This document shows, piece after piece, positions 9,423 through 15,936 of a stretch of DNA of 18,841 nucleotides. The translations under genes and the position numbers were made by a program. Below the pieces are notes generated by a model. The model did not search any database. It was not told the DNA's origin and worked only from the letters and a program-made list of their open reading frames with translations. The DNA is taken from contig CADEDU010000003.1 in NCBI GenBank assembly GCA_902826155.1, positions 151,533 through 170,373 on the forward strand, written 5' to 3'. This DNA comes from an uncultured beta proteobacterium. GTDB lineage: Bacteria; Pseudomonadota; Gammaproteobacteria; Burkholderiales; SG8-39. The stretch's first letter is position 1; the number at the start of each line of letters is the position of its first letter.

Positions 9423-10232
9423 ATGAATTTCGACGCAATCATGAAAGTCGCCTCGGAGAACTTCACCAACTTCGGCATGAAGATCCTGGGGGCGATCGTG
9501 GTGTGGGTGGTGGGCCGCTGGCTGATCGGGTTGTCGACACGTTTGCTGTCCGCGGCCCTCGATCGCCAGAAGGTCGATCCGACGCTGATTCGTTACGTGG
9601 TGTCGGTGATCAACGTGTCGCTCACCATCATTCTGGTGGTGGCGATCCTGGGTTATTTCGGCGTCGAGACCACTTCGTTCGCGGCGTTGATCGCGGCAGC
9701 GGGCGTGGCCATCGGTGCGGCGTGGGCCGGCCTCTTGTCGAATTTCGCTGCTGGTGCGTTTCTGCTGATCCTGCGCCCGTTCAAGGTGGGCGACGAGATC
9801 AAGGCCGGTGGCATCGAAGGCAAGGTCACCGAGCTTGGGCTGTTCTCCACCACCGTCCTCACCGGCGACAACGTCGTGAGCTTCGTGGGCAACAACAAGA
9901 TCTTCTCCGACACGATCCAGAATCTGTCCGCCTCGCATAACCGTCGCGTCGACCGGACCGTGCAGCTCGATGTCACGGTCGATGCGACCGACGCGGTGCG
10001 CCGTCTGAAGGAAGCTGTCGCCAAGGTGCCGAACATCCTCGCCAGCCCCGCGCCCGACGTCGAAATTTTCGATGTAAACGCGACCGGCCCGGTGATCGCA
10101 GTGCGTCCGTACGCCAAGAACGAACACTACTGGCAGGTGTACTTCGATACCAATCGCGCCATCATCGACACCTGCAAGGCGGCCGGCTATCCGGTGCCGG
10201 GGACCGGGGTGGTCGCAGGGCCAGCGGTCTGA
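9423..10232 (+). CDS. MscS-family small-conductance mechanosensitive channel
   Basis: The product is 269 residues; E. coli MscS has 286. AAAGGAGAG lies just upstream of the ATG at 9423. Three membrane helices are visible (about 18-40, 57-80 and 86-118). The third, pore-lining helix contains AAAGVAIGAAWAGLLSNFAAG, followed by the beta-domain signature RPFKVGDEI. The soluble domain then follows, with FSTTVLTGDNVVSFVGNNKI where family members have the PN(G) loop. Such channels sit in the inner membrane and release solutes on hypo-osmotic shock. By alignment from memory with E. coli MscS, the Leu105 and Leu109 gate positions are Val95 and Ala99 here, with Trp101 nearby. The gene follows the isomerase by 57 bp in the same direction, with its own good ribosome site. 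A functional link to catabolism is not evident. Confidence 0.93.
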   Translation: MNFDAIMKVASENFTNFGMKILGAIVVWVVGRWLIGLSTRLLSAALDRQKVDPTLIRYVVSVINVSLTIILVVAILGYFGVETTSFAALIAAAGVAIGAAWAGLLSNFAAGAFLLILRPFKVGDEIKAGGIEGKVTELGLFSTTVLTGDNVVSFVGNNKIFSDTIQNLSASHNRRVDRTVQLDVTVDATDAVRRLKEAVAKVPNILASPAPDVEIFDVNATGPVIAVRPYAKNEHYWQVYFDTNRAIIDTCKAAGYPVPGTGVVAGPAV

Positions 10233-10266
10233 GCAGGGTCGATCGCCCTTCGATCGCCCCTTCAGC

Positions 10267-10306
10267 GCGCCGCCGGGCACGGGTGATCACCCCTCGCCCG
10301 CGGCGC
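10267..10306. terminator. Strong hairpin between convergent genes, probable bidirectional terminator
   Basis: GCGCCGCCGGGC (10267-10278) pairs with GCCCGCGGCGC (10296-10306), giving 11 pairs with one bulged C. The interior holds a second perfect symmetry, GGGTGATCACCC (10281-10292). The element lies between the MscS stop (10232) and the stop of the convergent solute-binding-protein gene (10328), as expected of a shared terminator. No T-run follows on either strand, so it may act with Rho or as an RNA-stabilising structure. Confidence 0.5.
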
Positions 10307-10327
10307 TCAACCGATGCGGTGAATGAA

Positions 10328-11320
10328 CTACTGCCCCTCGGCTTTCATGTTGGCCGCGCGCATGATCGGCCACCACTTGTCGACCTCGGCCTGGTGATGC
10401 GCGCGTAGCGCCTCGGGCGTGAGCTGGTCTCGCGCGGGAATTTCATGGCCCAGTTCGGCGAAGCGCTTCTTCGCGGCCGGGTCATCGAAGGCGGCGATCA
10501 CGGCGGCATTGAGTTTGGCGATTGCATCCGCGGGCGTGCCCTTGGGCGCCCACATGCCGTGCCAGAACGGCATGCTCGCACCGGCCACTCCACCCTCTTC
10601 CACCGTCGGCACCTCGGGGGTGATGAACCAGCGCTTGTCGCTCACCACGCCGAACGCCTTGAGTTTGCCGGAGCGATAGTGCGCCAGTGACTGCGATGCC
10701 TCGATGCAGGTGATGTCGATCTGATTGCCCATCATGTCCTGCATGATCGGCGCGGCGCCGCGATAGGGCAGCAGCGGAAACTTGGTGCCGCTGCGAATCG
10801 CGAAATCGAGCAGACACAGATGCGCGCCGCTGCCCACGCCGGTGGTCGCCGCTGAAGCCTTGTCGGGATTGGCCTTGAGCCAGGCGACCAGTTCGCGCAG
10901 GTCTTTCGCAGGCAGCGTGCTGCGCCCCATGATCCACAGCGGCGCGATCGTGAGCCGCGCGATCGGCGTGAAGTCGTCGACGATGTGAAACGGCAGCTTG
11001 TACAACGCACCGGCACCGACGTGGCTCGACCATTGCCCGATCAGCACGGTATAGCCGTCGGGCGCGGAGCGGAACAGCCTGCCTGCAGCGATGGTTCCCG
11101 CCGCACCGGTAATGTTCTCGACGACGACGCTCTGGCCCAGCGTGTCTTTCATGCGCTCGGCCATGGTGCGGGCGACGATGTCGGTGATGCCGCCGGCCGC
11201 GAAGCCCACCAGAATCGTCACCGGCCGGCTCGGATAGGTCTGCGCGTGCGCCAGGCCGCTTGCCAGTGCAAGCATCGCCGGCAGCGCCGCGCACGCCCAC
11301 TTCAACAGACTGCTTCGCAT
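10328..11320 (-). CDS. Tripartite tricarboxylate transporter solute-binding protein (Bug/TctC family)
   Basis: The product is 330 residues, typical for the family. The ATG at 11320 is preceded by GAGGAGG at a suitable distance. A signal peptide ends at AHA|QTYPSRPV (cleavage after about residue 26), so the protein is exported to the periplasm. Family marks are the opening YPSRPVTILVGFAAGGITD, the loop NITGAAGTIAAGRLFRSAPDGYT, the PYRGAAPIMQDMMGNQID stretch and PEVPTVEEGG. Bug proteins bind small carboxylates or other organic acids and amides for TctAB-type permeases. They are greatly expanded in Burkholderiales, often without an adjacent permease. No TctA or TctB gene is in this window, so this one is an orphan here. 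The HEAT/TPR gene lies 65 bp upstream in the same direction. Confidence 0.93.
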   Translation of the reverse strand: MRSSLLKWACAALPAMLALASGLAHAQTYPSRPVTILVGFAAGGITDIVARTMAERMKDTLGQSVVVENITGAAGTIAAGRLFRSAPDGYTVLIGQWSSHVGAGALYKLPFHIVDDFTPIARLTIAPLWIMGRSTLPAKDLRELVAWLKANPDKASAATTGVGSGAHLCLLDFAIRSGTKFPLLPYRGAAPIMQDMMGNQIDITCIEASQSLAHYRSGKLKAFGVVSDKRWFITPEVPTVEEGGVAGASMPFWHGMWAPKGTPADAIAKLNAAVIAAFDDPAAKKRFAELGHEIPARDQLTPEALRAHHQAEVDKWWPIMRAANMKAEGQ

Positions 11321-11385
11321 CGGATCCTCCTCGGGAATTGCCGGTCGGACTCGAAGCGGCCCGTCCGGTGTGATATGCCGGCCGA

Positions 11386-12042
11386 TCAGGTCGATCGTCT
11401 GGCTTTCTCTTTGAGCAGGCGCTCGATGCCGTCGATGTTCACGCGAACGCCCTGCATGTTGGGGTTGGCCTCGAGTGCGCGGCGGAAATACTCGAGCGCC
11501 TTGTCCAGCTCGCCCATCTGCACGTAGATCTGGCCGTAGCCCGACAGCGCGCCGAAGTGCTGCGGGTTGCGCTTGATCACCTCGTCGCAGTCGGCGAGCG
11601 ATCGCTGCAGATCACCGACGAGGTAGTAGAGCGTCGCGCGCTTGTTCCAACCTTCGGCGAAATCGGGCTTGGCGGCGATGATCTTCGAGAACACGTCGAT
11701 CGCCTTCTTCAGTTGGCCGCCATTCATCAGTTCCAGGCCGTCGGCGAACAGCTCATCCACGCGGGGATCGTTCGAGCGACTCCAGATCAGCCACAGCGCC
11801 TGCTCGGCCATGGCACGCACCATTTCGTCTTCGTCGCGCAGCGCACGATGCAGCCCCGGCGCATCAGCCATAGAACCGGCTTTGGCCAGCTGCACGATCG
11901 CATTGCGCCGCGCATCGACGTCGCCGCCTTGCAGCGCCGCATGGGCCCGCTCGAGATCGGCCGATTGACCCGCAACGTGCGATGGCATCACGGACCCCAG
12001 CAGGATCAGACACGTCACGACCAGAATGGAGAAGGTTCGCAT
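11386..12042 (-). CDS. Secreted HEAT-like / TPR repeat protein
   Basis: I use the ATG at 12042 because it begins a signal peptide, MRTFSILVVTCLILLG, with probable cleavage near VAG|QS. The in-frame ATG at 12081 would add 13 residues before it. No strong ribosome site is seen at either. The product is 218 residues. Residues 41-88 look like a HEAT-type helical repeat (ARRNAIVQLAKAG, then ALRDEDEMVRAMAEQALW). Residues about 94-195 contain three tetratricopeptide repeats; the second and third show GWNKRATLYYLVGDLQRSL and YGQIYVQMGELDKALEYF. Such repeats hold protein partners, here in the periplasm. The gene may be co-transcribed with the Bug-type binding protein downstream. A tandem-repeat array lies just upstream of its start. 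Specific function unknown. Confidence 0.85.
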   Translation of the reverse strand: MRTFSILVVTCLILLGSVMPSHVAGQSADLERAHAALQGGDVDARRNAIVQLAKAGSMADAPGLHRALRDEDEMVRAMAEQALWLIWSRSNDPRVDELFADGLELMNGGQLKKAIDVFSKIIAAKPDFAEGWNKRATLYYLVGDLQRSLADCDEVIKRNPQHFGALSGYGQIYVQMGELDKALEYFRRALEANPNMQGVRVNIDGIERLLKEKARRST

Positions 12043-12075
12043 GGCCCGGCTCGAAGGTTCGGTGAGAGGTACCGC

Positions 12076-12171
12076 GGTCACAGCGGCAAGGGGTCACAGC
12101 GGCAAGGGGTCACAGCGGCAAGGGGTCACAGCGGCAAGGGGTCACAGCGGCAATGGGTCACAGCAGCAATG
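12076..12171. repeat. Six tandem copies of a 16-bp direct repeat
   Basis: The unit is GGTCACAGCGGCAAGG, starting at 12076, 12092, 12108, 12124, 12140 and 12156. The first four copies are identical. The fifth ends AATG, and the sixth also changes GCGGC to GCAGC. A partial GGTC follows at 12172. The array lies in the 234-bp divergent region between the HEAT/TPR gene and the ABM monooxygenase gene, 34 bp before the leftward ATG. An open frame reads through it, but the resulting peptide is a simple repeat and is not credible as a gene. The array could be a binding-site cluster for a regulator or a slippage-prone variable repeat. Confidence 0.95.
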
Positions 12172-12276
12172 GGTCGGTGGGGATCATAAACGCATCTAAA
12201 CTACCGGCGCAGCGCCCTGCGCCGACGAATCAAACGAATACAGCCGTCGACAACCCTCACCCAAGGAGCGAGACCC

Positions 12277-12585
12277 ATGATCCACGTGATCGCGATCATC
12301 ACCGCCAAGCCTGGCCTGCGCGAAACCGTCCTCGAGCACTTCCGCGCCAACGTTCCGGCGGTGCGCGCCGAGCAGGGTTGCATCGAGTACGGCGCCGCGG
12401 TCGATGCGGATCCGGCGCTGCCGATCCAGACCAAATGGGGCCCCGACACGTTCGTCGTGATCGAGAAGTGGGCGAGCCTCGATGCGCTCAAGGCGCATGC
12501 CGCCGCGCCGCACATGGCCGCGTATGGCGCCAAGACGCGCGAGATGCTTGCCAGTCGCGTAATCCACGTGCTCACACCGACTTGA
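12277..12585 (+). CDS. ABM-fold small monooxygenase (putative quinol monooxygenase, YgiN-like)
   Basis: The product is 102 residues, the normal size of single-domain members. The ATG at 12277 is preceded by AAGGAGCGAGACCC. The protein opens MIHVIAIITAKPGLRETVLE and contains EQGCIEYGAAVDAD and EKWASLDALKAHAAAPHM (63-80), the characteristic alpha/beta barrel features of the antibiotic-biosynthesis-monooxygenase fold. Relatives oxidise quinols or polyketide anthrones without a cofactor, or act as heme-degrading enzymes; many are uncharacterised. They work as dimers in the cytoplasm. An MFS transporter gene follows after 74 bp in the same direction, with a hairpin in the gap. A role in quinone or aromatic metabolism is inferred. 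Confidence 0.88.
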   Translation: MIHVIAIITAKPGLRETVLEHFRANVPAVRAEQGCIEYGAAVDADPALPIQTKWGPDTFVVIEKWASLDALKAHAAAPHMAAYGAKTREMLASRVIHVLTPT

Positions 12586-12599
12586 ATTGCCCCGATGAA

Positions 12600-12619
12600 C
12601 GGCCCTGCTGACCGGGCCG
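12600..12619 (+). terminator. GC-rich hairpin between ABM and MFS genes
   Basis: CGGCCC (12600-12605) and GGGCCG (12614-12619) form a perfect 6-bp stem with an 8-base loop, 15 bases after the ABM stop. No T-run follows. It could be a weak terminator or attenuator that lowers MFS expression relative to the ABM gene, or an RNA-stabilising 3' structure. Confidence 0.35.
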
Positions 12620-12659
12620 GGCCGCTCCACCGCGCGCCGCGCGACGGGCGCGTAGCCGC

Positions 12660-13856
12660 ATGACGCGCTCGATCTTCGCGCTGCCCGAGTTCCGCAAGCT
12701 CTGGACCGTCGGCCTGCTCACGTTCGTGGTGCGCTGGCTGGAGATGCTGGCGGTGGGCTTGTACGCCTATCAGGTCACCAACTCCGCATTCGTCGTTGCG
12801 ATGATGACGATGCTGCGCATGCTGCCGATGGGCTTGTTCGGCGCGGTGATGGGCGCGGCAGCCGAGCGGTTCGACCGGCGCCATGCGCTGCTGCTGACCA
12901 TCGTCGTGTCGATCGTGACCAGCGCGGCGCTCGCGATACTGGCGTGGCTCGGCGCCCTTTCGGTCTGGCACGTGGCGCTCGCCAGCTTCATCAACGGCAC
13001 CTGCTGGGCCACCGACAACCCGGTGCGGCGCATGATGATCGGCGACGTGGTCGGTGCCGAGCGCATGGGCCATGCCATGTCTCTCGATGTCGGCACCAAC
13101 AACGCCAGCCGCGTACTCGGGCCGATGATCAGCGGCGTTCTGCTCGCCTGGTTCGGCATTGCCGGCGTGTTCTGGTTCAGCGTCGTGCTCTATGTGGTCG
13201 CGCTCGCGGTGTGCGTGCGAGTCGCCCCTCACACCAGGCCGCAGCGCAAGGCCGGCGTCTCGCTCATGGCCAGCATGCGCGAAGGCTTCGCCTGGGTGCG
13301 CCGTGACCACCGGCTCACCGGCGTACTGATTATCACGATGATCTTCAACGTATTCGGCTGGCCGGTGACCAGCATGATCCCGGTGATCGGCACCGACTAT
13401 CTCAAGCTCGGTCCGCAAGGCGTGGGGCTGCTCGGCAGTTGCGACGGCTTCGGCGGACTGATCGGCGCGATCGCCCTGGCCAGCCTGGCGCGCGCGCAGT
13501 GGTACGGACGCATCTACGTGAGCGCGGTGGCGTTCTACTTCGTGCTGATGATCGTGTTCGCCGCCGCGCCGCTGGTGTCCGTCGCCGCGGTGGCACTGGT
13601 ACTGCTGGGCATCGGCGGCGTCGGGTTCTCGGCGATGCAGGCGACCTTGGTCTACCGCGACTCACCCGCCGAGTTGCGCGCCAGGCTGCTGGGCGTGCTG
13701 TCGGTGGCGATCGGCGTCGGTCCGATCGGCTTCGCTTATCTCGGCGTACTGGCCGACCTGACCACGCCGCGCATCGCGATCATCGCGCTCGCGCTGCAAG
13801 GCATGCTCGCGATGATCCTCACGCGCCGCTACTGGATGTTGACGTTCAAAGGCTAG
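12660..13856 (+). CDS. MFS transporter (MFS_3 / EntS-like exporter type)
   Basis: The product is 398 residues with about 12 hydrophobic segments, typical of the major facilitator superfamily. The loop between helices 2 and 3 has the motif-A-like GAAAERFDRRHALLLT (65-80), with Asp and Arg-Arg retained. The N-terminus FALPEFRKLWTVGLLTFVVR resembles transporters of the enterobactin-exporter (EntS/MFS_3) group. The ATG at 12660 has only a weak ribosome site, and translation may depend on the upstream ABM gene transcript. The protein sits in the inner membrane and probably exports a small molecule by proton antiport. Substrate unknown. Its stop codon directly abuts the stop of the convergent small-protein gene. 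Confidence 0.92.
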   Translation: MTRSIFALPEFRKLWTVGLLTFVVRWLEMLAVGLYAYQVTNSAFVVAMMTMLRMLPMGLFGAVMGAAAERFDRRHALLLTIVVSIVTSAALAILAWLGALSVWHVALASFINGTCWATDNPVRRMMIGDVVGAERMGHAMSLDVGTNNASRVLGPMISGVLLAWFGIAGVFWFSVVLYVVALAVCVRVAPHTRPQRKAGVSLMASMREGFAWVRRDHRLTGVLIITMIFNVFGWPVTSMIPVIGTDYLKLGPQGVGLLGSCDGFGGLIGAIALASLARAQWYGRIYVSAVAFYFVLMIVFAAAPLVSVAAVALVLLGIGGVGFSAMQATLVYRDSPAELRARLLGVLSVAIGVGPIGFAYLGVLADLTTPRIAIIALALQGMLAMILTRRYWMLTFKG

Positions 13857-13997
13857 TCAGGCTTCGGGCGCCAGACATTCGATGATCGGCACCGTGGCCT
13901 GCACGCTCGGATCGGCGCACCACACCCGTGGCATCTCGGCACAAGCGCAACAAAGCGCCAGCAGCGACGCAGCGACCAGCGTTCTGAAGGTTCGCAT
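13857..13997 (-). CDS. Small secreted Cys-rich protein, possible lipoprotein (46 residues)
   Basis: The start at 13997 is supported by AAAGGAGC seven bases upstream of the ATG; a longer in-frame reading from 14159 lacks such support. The N-terminus MRTFRTLVAASLLALCCACA is a short export signal. The Cys-Cys-Ala-Cys cluster at 16-19 could hold a lipobox, although no cysteine has a textbook Leu-Ala-Gly context; signal peptidase I cleavage after ACA is the alternative. The mature part, EMPRVWCADPSVQATVPIIE and CLAPEA, has two more cysteines (27 and 41) that could form a disulfide. I do not recognise a family. The gene is divergent from the NTF2/flavin monooxygenase gene and ends directly against the MFS stop. 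Confidence 0.65.
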   Translation of the reverse strand: MRTFRTLVAASLLALCCACAEMPRVWCADPSVQATVPIIECLAPEA

Positions 13998-14024
13998 TGC
14001 AAGCTCCTTTCGATCATCCGGGCT

Positions 14025-14036
14025 GCCGAAATCGGC
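14025..14036. promoter_or_regulatory. Palindrome in the divergent region
   Basis: GCCGAAATCGGC is a pair of 5-bp inverted arms (GCCGA/TCGGC) around AA. It sits in the middle of the 68-bp gap between the small Cys-rich protein gene and the flavin monooxygenase gene. The gap is too short for two independent promoters with separate control, so a shared operator is plausible. No clear -35/-10 boxes are seen. Confidence 0.3.
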
Positions 14037-14065
14037 GAGAATCAATCCGTACTGCAGGAGAGCAT

Positions 14066-15850
14066 ATGCCAGACGGTAGAGAGACAACCTTGCAGGCAGC
14101 CGTCGAACGCTGGCTGAGCGCGTTCGAGGCAGCGCTCGATGCGCCCGACGCCGCGCCACTGCGCGCGCTGTTCCATGACGACAGCCACTGGCGCGACCTG
14201 CTCGCGTTCACCTGGCACTACACCTCGCACAGCGGTATCGATGCGCTCGTGCCCGCCTTGCGCAATGGGCAGCGTCAGGCGAGTGCGACGCGATTCCGCA
14301 TCGATCCCGTACGGACGGCACCGCGGCAGGTCAGCCGAGTAGGCGTCGCGGCGGTCGAGGCGATCTTCACGTTCGACACCGCGAGCGGCAGTGGCAACGG
14401 CGTACTGCGACTGACCGCCGATCCCGGCGCCGGCGATACGCTCAAAGCCTGGATGCTCCTCACCACGCTCGAATCGCTGCGCGGCCATGAGGAACAGCTC
14501 GGTAAGACCCGGCCGCGCGGCGAGTCGTACGCGCGCAATTTCCACGGCCCCAACTGGCTCGACCAGCGCAACGCCGCACGCGCGTATGCCGATCGTGATC
14601 CCGCGGTGCTCGTGGTCGGTGGTGGCCAAGCGGGCCTGTCGATCGCCGCGCGCCTCACGCAATTGAAGGTCGACACGTTGATCATCGATCGCGAGGCACG
14701 CGTCGGCGACAACTGGCGCAAGCGCTACCACGCGCTCACGCTGCACAACCAGGTGCACGTGAATCACCTGCCCTACATGCCGTTTCCGCCCAACTGGCCT
14801 ACCTACATCCCCAAGGACAAGCTCGCCAACTGGTTCGAGGTGTACGCCGAAGCGATGGAGCTCAACTTCTGGACCGGCACCGAACTGGTGGCTGGCTCCT
14901 ATGACGAGTCCGCACAGCGCTGGAACGTCACGCTGCGGCACGCCGACGGCACCACCCGCACCATGCATCCGCGGCACGTGGTGATGGCCCCGGGCGTGAG
15001 CTGTCTGCCGATACGGCCCGCGATTCCGACGCTCGATCGCTTCAGCGGCAAGGTGGTGCATTCGAGCGAGTACGAAGACGGCGAGGCGTGGCGTGGCAAA
15101 CGCGCGATCGTCATCGGTAGCGGCAACAGTGCGCATGACATCGCGCAAGACCTGCATGCGAGCGGCGCACAGGTGACGATGGTGCAGCGCAGCCCGACGC
15201 TCATCGTGAGCGTCGAGCCGAGCGGCCAGCTTGCCTACGCGCTCTACGACGAAGGCCCGCCGCTGGACGACTGCGACCTGATCGCCTCCACGACACCCTG
15301 GTCGCTGGTGTGGAAGGCGCACGCGCTGCTCGCCGAAGTTGCACTCAAACACGACCGGCCCCTGCTCGATCGGCTCAAGGCGGTCGGTTTCGAGCTGGAA
15401 TACGGCGAGGACGGCCGCGGCTGGCAGTTCAAGTACCTCACGCGCGGCGGCGGTTACTACTTCGACGTCGGCTGCTCCGAGCTGATCGCATCGCGTGCAA
15501 TCGGGCTGGTGCACGATCGCGACATCGCCGGCTACGAAGCCACGGGTGTACGACTACGCGACGGCTCGACCCTACCGGCCGATCTCATCGTGCTCGCCAC
15601 CGGCTTCGAGGGGCAGGAGGCGCTGGTGCGCAAGATCTTCGGCGACGCAATCGCCGAGCGCGTCGGCCCGATCTGGGGCTTCGGCACCGAGAACGAGCTG
15701 CGCAACTGCTACAAGCGCACCGCGCAACCCGGGCTGTGGTTCATGATCGGCAGCCTGGCGCAGTCGCGCATCAACTCGAAGTACCTCGCCCTGCAGATCA
15801 AGGCGGTGGAGGTAGGCATCATTGCGAAGTCGCTGGCGCGCGCGCAGTAG
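14066..15850 (+). CDS. NTF2/SnoaL-like domain fused to a flavin-containing monooxygenase
   Basis: The start is the ATG at 14066, preceded by CAGGAGAGCAT; an earlier in-frame ATG at 13997 would extend over the opposite gene's start. The product is 594 residues. Residues 1-145 resemble an NTF2/SnoaL-like domain (LQAAVERWLSAFEAALDAPD, then LFHDDSHWRDLLAFTWHY). Residues 175-594 are a class B flavoprotein: FAD-binding VLVVGGGQAGLS (181-192), the signature F-x-G-x3-H-x3-Y at 326-336 (FSGKVVHSSEY), NADPH-binding GSGNSAHD (351-358) and LATGFEG (510-516). Tyr336 at the end of the signature favours FMO/YUCCA-type enzymes over classical Baeyer-Villiger enzymes, which usually have Trp. The enzyme is cytoplasmic and oxygenates a small substrate with NADPH and O2. 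A secreted hydrolase gene follows 86 bp later. Confidence 0.9.
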   Translation: MPDGRETTLQAAVERWLSAFEAALDAPDAAPLRALFHDDSHWRDLLAFTWHYTSHSGIDALVPALRNGQRQASATRFRIDPVRTAPRQVSRVGVAAVEAIFTFDTASGSGNGVLRLTADPGAGDTLKAWMLLTTLESLRGHEEQLGKTRPRGESYARNFHGPNWLDQRNAARAYADRDPAVLVVGGGQAGLSIAARLTQLKVDTLIIDREARVGDNWRKRYHALTLHNQVHVNHLPYMPFPPNWPTYIPKDKLANWFEVYAEAMELNFWTGTELVAGSYDESAQRWNVTLRHADGTTRTMHPRHVVMAPGVSCLPIRPAIPTLDRFSGKVVHSSEYEDGEAWRGKRAIVIGSGNSAHDIAQDLHASGAQVTMVQRSPTLIVSVEPSGQLAYALYDEGPPLDDCDLIASTTPWSLVWKAHALLAEVALKHDRPLLDRLKAVGFELEYGEDGRGWQFKYLTRGGGYYFDVGCSELIASRAIGLVHDRDIAGYEATGVRLRDGSTLPADLIVLATGFEGQEALVRKIFGDAIAERVGPIWGFGTENELRNCYKRTAQPGLWFMIGSLAQSRINSKYLALQIKAVEVGIIAKSLARAQ

Positions 15851-15863
15851 CGCATCGTGCGCT
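15849..15863 (+). terminator. Short hairpin at the end of the flavin monooxygenase gene
   Basis: AGCGCA (15849-15854) and TGCGCT (15858-15863) form a perfect 6-bp stem with a TCG loop that starts inside the TAG stop codon. No T-run follows beyond GTTCT. It may reduce readthrough into the hydrolase gene or stabilise the 3' end. The evidence is symmetry only. Confidence 0.25.
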
Positions 15864-15936
15864 GTTCTATCGACGAAGGCTGCTGCGCCACCTCAGCGTT
15901 TCCCGGCACACAAGAAAAGAAGCAAAGGAGAGATCC

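Noticed and set aside
12031..12042. Shared 12-bp sequence ATGCGAACCTTC at the starts of the HEAT/TPR gene and the small Cys-rich gene (13986-13997).
   Set aside because: It simply encodes Met-Arg-Thr-Phe at the start of two signal peptides. No similarity extends beyond it, so coincidence is the simplest explanation.
12076..12171. CRISPR array.
   Set aside because: The units are 16 bp and directly adjacent with no unique spacers, and no cas genes are present.
12076..12171. Plasmid-type iterons and a replication origin.
   Set aside because: No replication initiator gene, AT-rich segment or DnaA box is nearby, and the surrounding genes look chromosomal.
14042..15514. A 490-codon minus-strand frame opposite the NTF2-FMO gene.
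   Set aside because: It is a composition shadow of the FMO, which has intact FAD and NADPH motifs on the plus strand.
15310..15936. N-terminal extension of the secreted hydrolase into the flavin monooxygenase gene.
   Set aside because: The extension is out of frame with real coding sequence and is Arg-rich. A signal peptide and a strong ribosome site mark 15937 as the start.
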